From contig ONPE01000055.1 of NCBI GenBank assembly GCA_900319615.1, positions 1 to 9,799 of the forward strand: a stretch of DNA of 9,799 bases. Reading direction: 5' to 3'. A program made the position numbers and the translations under genes. This document shows positions 1 through 5,248 of this stretch, piece by piece. Origin of the DNA: an uncultured Eubacteriales bacterium (GTDB lineage Bacteria; Bacillota; Clostridia; Oscillospirales; Acutalibacteraceae). The notes beneath the pieces are model-generated. The model ran no database searches and was not told the DNA's origin. It saw only the letters and a list, made by a program, of their open reading frames with translations. The stretch's first letter is position 1; every line of letters begins with the position of its first letter.

Positions 1-46
1 AGAAACCGCAGAATAATCTCGGCTCTGGCAGAAAGGAAGAAATAAT

Positions 47-496
47 ATGTATGAGATAATCAGGCTCACGGAGCACCCCGAATATAAAGACAGGATGGCA
101 GGCTGGTTCCACGAGAAGTGGGGCGTCCCGACCGAGGCGTACCTCGAGAGCATGGACGAGGCTTTGACGTCAGAGAGCGGCGTTCCGGAGTGGTATGTCG
201 CCGTTGACGGAGAAAAGATCATCGCCGGTCTCGGAGTCATCGAGAATGACTTCCACGACCGCAAGGACTTAGCGCCCAACGTATGCGCCGTGTACACCGA
301 GGAGGAGTACCGGAAGCAGGGTATCGCAGGCGAGCTGCTGAACAGGATCGTCGGCGATCTCAAAGACAAGGGCGTGACCCCCGTGTATCTGGTCACCGAC
401 CACACAGGCTTCTACGAGCGCTACGGCTGGGAATTCTTCTGCACGGCTCAGGGCGACGGCGAAGAAGAACCGACAAGACTGTATATACACAGATAA
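47..496 (+). CDS. GNAT-family N-acetyltransferase
   Basis: This 149-residue protein is predicted to transfer an acetyl group from acetyl-CoA to an amine of an unknown substrate in the cytoplasm. The acetyl-CoA loop RKQGIAG (residues 89-95) fits the GNAT motif A pattern (Q/R)xxGx(G/A). It follows a beta-strand-like stretch NVCAVYTEEEY, and the C-terminal GFYERYGWEF (121-130) is the usual motif B end of the fold. The length is normal for a single-domain GNAT. The start is supported by AAGGAAG at 33-39, seven bases before the ATG. It lies 68 bases upstream of the radical SAM gene on the same strand, so the two may be cotranscribed. No promoter is evident in the 46 bases before it. The family is clear. 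The substrate is not, and a link to the NRPS genes, which run on the opposite strand, is only possible. Confidence 0.93.
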   Translation: MYEIIRLTEHPEYKDRMAGWFHEKWGVPTEAYLESMDEALTSESGVPEWYVAVDGEKIIAGLGVIENDFHDRKDLAPNVCAVYTEEEYRKQGIAGELLNRIVGDLKDKGVTPVYLVTDHTGFYERYGWEFFCTAQGDGEEEPTRLYIHR

Positions 497-541
497 ATCC
501 ACAAGTAATCATTATCATATTCGTAGATTTTCCGCAGCAGA

Positions 542-558
542 TCCTCCAAAAAGGAGGA
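542..558 (+). promoter_or_regulatory. Hairpin enclosing the Shine-Dalgarno of the radical SAM gene
   Basis: TCCTCC (542-547), a loop of five A, and GGAGGA (553-558) form a perfect 6-bp hairpin. Its 3' arm is the ribosome binding site, seven bases before the ATG at 565. Pairing would hide the site and could lower or condition translation. The stem is short, so a regulatory effect is inference; the complementarity itself is direct. Confidence 0.5.
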
Positions 559-564
559 CTCAGA

Positions 565-1008
565 ATGAATTATGATGATATTTTAGACTCCGTAAAGGCT
601 CCCGTCAGGATATCTTTTGAACCGACCATAACGTGCAATCTGCGCTGTCCGATGTGTGACCGCACGCAAAAGAGCGATTTCTCCAAGCACCGCGACGAAC
701 AACTCCCGTATGAGGTCACCAAGCGCTTCCTGCACGACGTCGGCAGGCTCGGCACGCGCTATTTTCTCTACATCGGCGGCGGCGAACCGCTGACAGATCC
801 CCACATCCTCGGCAATCTGCACGACATGAGCTTTGAGGAGATCTGGCGTTCAAAGAGAGCCGAGGAGCTGAGAGAGCTCGTGAAAAGCGGAGAGTACATC
901 GACGCGCCGTGCGTCGGCTGCGACACCGGGCACCCGATCTTCACCAAAGATCTGATATACTCCGGCAGTCTCGACAGCTACTTCCAAATGAGCATCAACG
1001 CCCGCTGA
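565..1008 (+). CDS. Radical SAM/SPASM protein with the central region deleted (remnant)
   Basis: The 147-residue product starts like a radical SAM enzyme and ends like a SPASM domain, with almost nothing between. Cys24, Cys28 and Cys31 (TCNLRCPMC) form the CxxxCxxC motif for the 4Fe-4S cluster that cleaves S-adenosylmethionine, and GGGEP (71-75) is the SAM-binding motif. Directly after, at residues 80-83, it switches to LGNLHDMSFEEIW and a CxxC (Cys116, Cys119), which normally sit near the end of a SPASM domain. Full-length family members are usually about 330-400 residues, so roughly 200 are missing, including most of the barrel and the first SPASM cysteines. The frame stays open across the junction, near bases 803-810. 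The start is chosen for the strong GGAGG at 553-557; the open frame further upstream overlaps the GNAT gene out of frame and is not used. The product is probably inactive. Its original substrate, perhaps a peptide, is unknown. Confidence 0.8.
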   Translation: MNYDDILDSVKAPVRISFEPTITCNLRCPMCDRTQKSDFSKHRDEQLPYEVTKRFLHDVGRLGTRYFLYIGGGEPLTDPHILGNLHDMSFEEIWRSKRAEELRELVKSGEYIDAPCVGCDTGHPIFTKDLIYSGSLDSYFQMSINAR

Positions 1009-1011
1009 GCA

Positions 1012-1310
1012 GCTTGAAGCTGCACCCAATCCCGCCTTTTTCAAAGTGTGCGATAAACTAATGCAGCAGCAACGGCGGTAGCAAAACTATAGTTATCAAT
1101 TGAAAACCGAGTTGCTTGAAGCTGCACCCTGTCCCGCCTTTTTCAAAGCGGACGGTCAACTCAGGTAAGATCAACGGCGGTAGCAAACTTATTTTATTTA
1201 ACTTAAAACCCTATTGCTTGAAGCTGTACCCGATCCCGCCTTTTCAAAGTGTGCGGTAAAATCACACAACAGCAACAGAGGTTGCAAAACATATCTTAAA
1301 CGAAAACCGA
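1012..1310. repeat. Three tandem ~102-bp imperfect repeats
   Basis: Units begin at 1012, 1114 and 1216, exactly 102 bases apart; the last ends near 1310. Each opens with GCTTGAAGCTGYACCC, then two variable bases, then TCCCGCCTTTTTCAAAG (one T fewer in the third copy). A second conserved block, AACGGCGGTAGCAAA, is intact in copies 1 and 2 and degraded in copy 3. Within copies 1 and 2, CCGCC (1032-1036; 1134-1138) can pair with GGCGG (1074-1078; 1176-1180). In copies 2 and 3, an outer TTGC can pair with GCAA. Each unit may therefore fold as a stem-loop. They fill most of the gap between two convergent gene groups. They are probably intergenic repeat elements found elsewhere in the genome; no function can be read from them. 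No convincing gene is present in 1009-1360. Confidence 0.8.
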
Positions 1311-1340
1311 CTCTGAACCTTAACAGCTCAGAGTCGGTTT
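1304..1340. terminator. Intrinsic terminator ending the - strand gene group, possibly bidirectional
   Basis: AAACCGACTCTGA (1304-1316) and TCAGAGTCGGTTT (1328-1340) form a perfect 13-bp stem with an 11-base loop. Read on the - strand, it follows the stop at 1361 by 20 bases and is trailed by TTTTCGTTT, so it fits a terminator for the NRPS/MATE group. On the + strand it is followed by the weaker CTTTAT, so it may also stop readthrough from the GNAT/radical SAM side. Confidence 0.82.
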
Positions 1341-1360
1341 CTTTATGCAAAAAATCTTTA

Positions 1361-1711
1361 TCAAAACTTCATTATCAGAGTATTCGTACCGGCGTTGTTG
1401 TAGTAATCTATCGTCTTTGCTATCTGCGCGACGATCCTGATGCCGATGTTCTTTCCCGGGTCGTCGGGGTCGAAAGCGTCGATGCGTTTTCTCGGGTCGA
1501 ACTCGCGGCAATTATCGCGGACGCGCACCATCAGCTCCTCTTCCCTTATCACGACGCGGATATCGGCATAGTAATTATGAGACTTGCCGAAGCCGTGCTC
1601 CAGCACGTTGCCGGCTATCTCCTCGAGACACAAGCCCACATGGGATGCGGTCTGCTTATCGTAGTCGTGCTCCATGCAGAAGCCGATCACCTTTTCTGAC
1701 GCTCCGATCAC
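1361..1711 (-). CDS. Open fragment: HATPase_c_2 (SpoIIAB/RsbW-like) domain
   Basis: This 116-residue frame starts at a GTG and holds the C-terminal domain of the broken MATE fusion. The GHKL ATP-binding boxes are visible: the N box CLEEIAGNVLEHGF (Glu31, Asn35), the G1 box VRDNCREFDP (Asp66) and the G2 box NIGIRI (88-93). The normal DNG of G1 reads DNC here. The domain itself looks intact. However, the GTG overlaps the previous frame's stop (GTGA) and has no well-spaced ribosome binding site, so it is better read as the shifted end of the upstream gene than as an independent anti-sigma factor. If translated, it would be a soluble ATP-binding protein of unknown partner. Confidence 0.5.
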   Translation of the reverse strand: MIGASEKVIGFCMEHDYDKQTASHVGLCLEEIAGNVLEHGFGKSHNYYADIRVVIREEELMVRVRDNCREFDPRKRIDAFDPDDPGKNIGIRIVAQIAKTIDYYNNAGTNTLIMKF

Positions 1712-2016
1712 ATCCTCGGGATCAACGCATCCTCGGGATCAACGACGGAGAAGGTCATGAACTCACCCTCCTTCGCCCCGAAGCTGTAGGGCAGCTTCAG
1801 CAGCGCGGACATCGAGAAGTCGATCCTCCAGTTGTACACGACTACCGAGATCAACACGACGATCAGGCACAGTACGTCGATGATCGTGTTGCTCAGCCAA
1901 ACGGCGACCGTAACGGGCGAGAAGAAACCGACTGCGGCGAGAGCGTCCTTGCCGAGCATCCTGCCGACAAACAGGTTGTCGATGATACCGCAGGCGCAGA
2001 AAGCGATCAACACCAA
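1708..2016 (-). CDS. Open fragment: MATE N-terminus joined to last helix and linker
   Basis: This 102-residue frame uses a TTG start and is a piece of the broken MATE fusion. Residues about 1-45 are the first helix and loop of a MATE family protein (IIDNLFVGRMLGKDALAAVG). About residues 45-60 (VLCLIVVLISVVVYNW) resemble the last helix, followed by the linker LLKLPYSFGAKEGEF that precedes the ATPase domain. It ends at 1708 only because the 17-bp duplication shifts the frame. No ribosome binding site supports the TTG. With about two membrane segments instead of twelve, it cannot work as a transporter. Confidence 0.4.
   Translation of the reverse strand: MVLIAFCACGIIDNLFVGRMLGKDALAAVGFFSPVTVAVWLSNTIIDVLCLIVVLISVVVYNWRIDFSMSALLKLPYSFGAKEGEFMTFSVVDPEDALIPRM
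1711..1744. repeat. 17-bp perfect tandem duplication causing a frameshift
   Basis: The unit catcctcgggatcaacg occurs at 1711-1727 and again at 1728-1744. Seventeen is not a multiple of three, so the second copy breaks the MATE/ATPase reading frame. Deleting either copy restores one continuous frame. Confidence 0.95.
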
Positions 2017-2095
2017 AATGTTGCTGAGAGATATCCGCAGGAACGCTCCGCGTAACAGCTTTTTTGCGATCTTCTATCCATAAAGCCCTCCGTGG

Positions 2096-5000
2096 CTATT
2101 CCTTATCAGCTTTTGAACCCGGGATGTGTTCGCTGCCGAATATCCCCTTATAGAACTCGGGTACGATGATCTCAAGCGACGGATCATCCATCATCAGATC
2201 GTGCTCATGGGGCGTGTGGATGATCCTGAGCTTTGCTTTATCGCAGTAATTCTCATAGTTGCCGGCTTCGAACTTCATCATGCCGCTCCAGTATTCGAAG
2301 TCATCCCCGGTCGCAGCCGCAGGTATCTGATCCGGCTTGAAGTAGGTGACGTCGCCGTGGAAGAATGAGGGGTTGTGCGCCATCAGATCCTCGGATACGT
2401 GGACGGCGTTGCTTATCATGGCGTCGAGCATACCGTTCTCGCGCAGCTCGGCGAACAGCGGGCTCGTCTCGAAATACTCGGCGTTGATCTGCGACAGCAT
2501 ACCCTTTGACATCTCGCGCAGCTTTGCGTTACCGAGAGCGTGAGAATCCAGCATGAACAGCCGCTTCACCTCTTCTCCGGCCGCCTCGAGCTGACACGCC
2601 ATCTCGTGCGCGACAACGCCTCCGTAGCACCAGCCGCCGAGGATATACGGTCCCTCGGGCTGATGCTCCTTTAAGATGCGGACGTAATTTTTCGCGATGT
2701 TTTTGATGCCGTAGCGCGCATCGTCGGGGTGGTACAGGTTATACGGCTCGATAACCGAGAACGAAATATCGTCGCCGATCCTGTCTGCAAGACGATAGTA
2801 CGCCGAGCTGCCGGTGTTGCCTGTATGCACAAAGACGACCTTGGGGCCGGAGTTCTCGGAATAAACGCATACGTCCGGCGGGGCGTCCTTCTTTATCTCT
2901 ACGGCTTTTATCCTGTCGACCGCTTTAGGCGCGCTGTCATCCTCTGCGCCGATAGACGTCTCGAGCATCTCGCGCCATCCGCTGATGGAGGTATCCGCCG
3001 GATAATACTGCTCCAGCACGGACATCAGCCGAGCCATATACGCCTTGAGCTGATCCTGACCGACGGCTATATAATGAGTCATGATATACAAAAAGCTCAT
3101 GCCCCTTGCGTGCAGACAGACCGCCTGCATCATGCTGTTGTACTGCAGATCGAGCGGAGCGTACATGAGGCGGTCGGTGAGCTCGTCGAGCACATCTCCG
3201 TCGAGCTCATGCTCGCCTACCATCTCGAGAGGTATCTTCCGGTCGGTGATGACCTGCTGTATGACGGTGACGTCGTGGAAAACGACAGCCGAGCGCAGCT
3301 CATCGTTCTCCGCAGCTATTACATCCAGCGCTTCTCTGAGGTGCTCGCGGGATACGATGCTGTCCATCTGCAAAAGCACCACGTTGCGGAAGTGAGCAGA
3401 ATCGGGGAATATGATCTGCTCAAAGAGCATCTCGTCCTGCCGCGTCGATATGGGCAGAACCTTCTCGATATGCTCGCCTCTGGATGCAAAGCTCTTTTTG
3501 ACCGCTTCATACTCATCCTGCGGCCAGAGCTGTTCATAAGCTACCTGCGCCGCTTCGGCTATCCTGCGGAAGGTATTGTGCTGCAATATCTGAGCTCCGC
3601 CTATCTTGATGCCCTGCTCACGCAGCGCAGCGGAGTATTCCATAGCGTTAAGCGATGTTCCGCCGAGGTCGGTGAAGCGGTCGTCGGGGCCTATAAAGTA
3701 ATCGGTATCGAGTATATCGGCAGCAGTCATCAGCACCCTGACAACGACCTCGCTGTCCAACACTCCGATCGTCCTGCGCTCCCTCTTAGGCTGGGGCAGC
3801 TCGTTGCGCATGACCTTGCCGTTGAGATTTCTCGGCAGGGCATCCATGCGAACCCAGACGTCGGGCACCATATACTCGGCGAGATAATCCGATATCTCGG
3901 CGGTCACGGCTTTTTTGTCGAGATCCTTCTTCGATTCATAATAGCAGGAGAGATGATCGACGCCCGCTATCGTCTTGACAACAACCACGATCTGACCCAC
4001 ATCGGTGCGGCTGAGCCTTGTCACCGCGTTGGCTATCTGCGCTTCGACCTCGCCGGTCTCTATGCGATAGCCGCGCAGCTTGATCATGTTGTCGGTACGC
4101 CCGAGGATGTCGATATCTCCGTCGGCGGAATAGGCGGCTCTGTCGCCGGTGCGGAACCACCGCGCGCCGTCGAGCTCGACCCACTTCCCGGCGCTGAGCT
4201 CGGGGAGCTTGTAATATCCCGTTGACATATAGTCGTTGGATACGAGCAGCTCGCCTGCCTCTCCGGGCGCGACCGGCTTGAGGTCGTCGTCAAGTATCTG
4301 TGTTATCGTATTATGATACGGCTTGCCGACGAGGATACGCTCTTCATCGCCGCGGATCTTCTTGGTGATGATCGCGCTCGTCTCGGTGCTGCCGTACATA
4401 TTTATCAGTATATTATCAGGTGAGAACGCGCGGAAATTCCTCAGCTTCTCCCCCGCGGCAAATACGAACATACCGCTGAGATCGTAGTCCTCAGCCATAA
4501 TAGCCGCAAGCCCCGACGGGATAAAAACATGGGTGACACGCGATTCCTTCAAGAACCGGTACAAAAAGTCCATATCCTTGCGTGCCGCCTCGGGCGCTAT
4601 GCAGACCGTACCGCCGTTGAGCAGCGGCCCCAACAAGAACATCTGCGTAGCTACGAAGGGGAAGCTCGACATCACGCCGGAGCGTGTGTCGGCGTTCAGC
4701 GCGGCGTCGTCGTGAGCTTTGATGCAGTCGACGATGTGCAGCAGCATACGGTGGGTATGCAGCACGCCCTTGGGCTTGCCGGTCGTGCCGGATGTGTAGA
4801 GCAGCATAGCAGGCGAATCCTCGCCGAGCGAGCCGCAATCGGGAACTTCTTCCGCAGCTTCCTGCAATTCGTCAAGGAAGATGACCCTTTCCTCCGGGAA
4901 GCCGAGCCTTTTGCTCTCCCAGAAGCCGCGCGTCGTAAGTATCGCGACCGCCCCGGAATCCTCGAGCATATACTCCAGGCGCTTTTCGGGATAGGCTCCG

Positions 5001-5248
5001 TCGAAGGGTATGTAGATACAGCCGGTGCGCAGCGCGGCTACAGCGCCGAGCATGATCTCCTTGGTATAGGGGACATAAACCGCCACCGAATCGCCGGGCT
5101 TTGCGCCGAGCGACGCCAGAGCGCACGACACAGCGGCGCTCTGCGCTTCAAGCTCGCCGTAGCTGAGCGTACCGAAAGGGTCGGACAAGGCGATCTTCCC
5201 GGGGTCTGCCGCCGCGTAATCTTTCACCAGATCATGGATAAGCCTCAT
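2096..5248 (-). CDS. NRPS: A-T-(half C)-TE
   Basis: This 1050-residue synthetase activates a carboxylic acid as an adenylate and holds it on a phosphopantetheine arm. The adenylation domain (about 5-486) has LLYTSGTTGKPKG, NMYGSTE, WFRTGD, GRTDNMIKLRGYRIE and the A10 lysine Lys478. At the site of the conserved Asp235 (PheA numbering), an ungapped alignment gives Val199, which suggests the substrate is not an ordinary alpha-amino acid. The carrier domain (494-570) has LGGTS with Ser532. Residues 597-765 match only the N-terminal lobe of a condensation domain. Its HHxxxDG is THYIAVG, keeping the second His but losing the first His and the Asp. The thioesterase (about 800-1038) has GWCYGG with Cys874 as nucleophile instead of Ser, and probable Asp901 and His1016. 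The ATG at 5246-5248 overlaps the previous stop (ATGA) and follows a good GGAGG; a 27-residue upstream extension is rejected. Product and partner are unknown. Confidence 0.92.
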   Translation of the reverse strand: MRLIHDLVKDYAAADPGKIALSDPFGTLSYGELEAQSAAVSCALASLGAKPGDSVAVYVPYTKEIMLGAVAALRTGCIYIPFDGAYPEKRLEYMLEDSGAVAILTTRGFWESKRLGFPEERVIFLDELQEAAEEVPDCGSLGEDSPAMLLYTSGTTGKPKGVLHTHRMLLHIVDCIKAHDDAALNADTRSGVMSSFPFVATQMFLLGPLLNGGTVCIAPEAARKDMDFLYRFLKESRVTHVFIPSGLAAIMAEDYDLSGMFVFAAGEKLRNFRAFSPDNILINMYGSTETSAIITKKIRGDEERILVGKPYHNTITQILDDDLKPVAPGEAGELLVSNDYMSTGYYKLPELSAGKWVELDGARWFRTGDRAAYSADGDIDILGRTDNMIKLRGYRIETGEVEAQIANAVTRLSRTDVGQIVVVVKTIAGVDHLSCYYESKKDLDKKAVTAEISDYLAEYMVPDVWVRMDALPRNLNGKVMRNELPQPKRERRTIGVLDSEVVVRVLMTAADILDTDYFIGPDDRFTDLGGTSLNAMEYSAALREQGIKIGGAQILQHNTFRRIAEAAQVAYEQLWPQDEYEAVKKSFASRGEHIEKVLPISTRQDEMLFEQIIFPDSAHFRNVVLLQMDSIVSREHLREALDVIAAENDELRSAVVFHDVTVIQQVITDRKIPLEMVGEHELDGDVLDELTDRLMYAPLDLQYNSMMQAVCLHARGMSFLYIMTHYIAVGQDQLKAYMARLMSVLEQYYPADTSISGWREMLETSIGAEDDSAPKAVDRIKAVEIKKDAPPDVCVYSENSGPKVVFVHTGNTGSSAYYRLADRIGDDISFSVIEPYNLYHPDDARYGIKNIAKNYVRILKEHQPEGPYILGGWCYGGVVAHEMACQLEAAGEEVKRLFMLDSHALGNAKLREMSKGMLSQINAEYFETSPLFAELRENGMLDAMISNAVHVSEDLMAHNPSFFHGDVTYFKPDQIPAAATGDDFEYWSGMMKFEAGNYENYCDKAKLRIIHTPHEHDLMMDDPSLEIIVPEFYKGIFGSEHIPGSKADKE

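Larger units (their letters stand above)
1361..2081 (-). pseudogene. MATE transporter fused to an RsbW-like ATPase domain, broken
   Basis: This is a single ancestral gene with at least three lesions. Its likely start is the ATG at 2079-2081, four bases after GGAGGG (2086-2091) and 15 bases after the NRPS stop. Codons 1-3 read MDR, then one base is missing from an A run; restoring it gives MDRKIAKKLLRGAFLRISL, running on into NILVLIAFCACGIIDNLFVG, a MATE N-terminus. Near 1870-1885 the sequence jumps to a final membrane helix and linker, so some 350 residues of transporter are absent. A 17-bp tandem duplication at 1711-1744 then shifts the frame; removing one copy joins VVDPED directly to VIGASEKVIGF and the ATPase domain. 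The intact protein would be an inner-membrane multidrug/toxin exporter with a cytoplasmic ATP-binding tail, plausibly exporting the NRPS product. That role is inferred from position. The present copy should not transport. Confidence 0.82.

Noticed and set aside
283..564. Upstream extension of the radical SAM frame
   Set aside because: It overlaps the GNAT gene in another frame and has low-complexity Arg-rich content; the ATG at 565 has a strong ribosome binding site and starts the family-like sequence.
1012..1310. CRISPR array
   Set aside because: Only three units of about 102 bases with drift throughout; no short identical repeats with unique spacers, and no cas genes.
1012..1310. Small peptide genes inside the repeats
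   Set aside because: The recurring LKLHPxPPFSK and FEKGGxGCSFK readings have no consistent start codon or ribosome binding site, and the third copy is out of frame.
1214..1699. + strand open frame running from the third repeat through the terminator into the ATPase fragment
   Set aside because: It crosses a terminator hairpin and is antisense to the GHKL ATPase boxes; it has no protein-like motif.
2729..4225. Long + strand open frame (498 residues) opposite the second NRPS
   Set aside because: It is antisense to the A, T and half C domains, with no recognisable motif and no ribosome binding site considered convincing.
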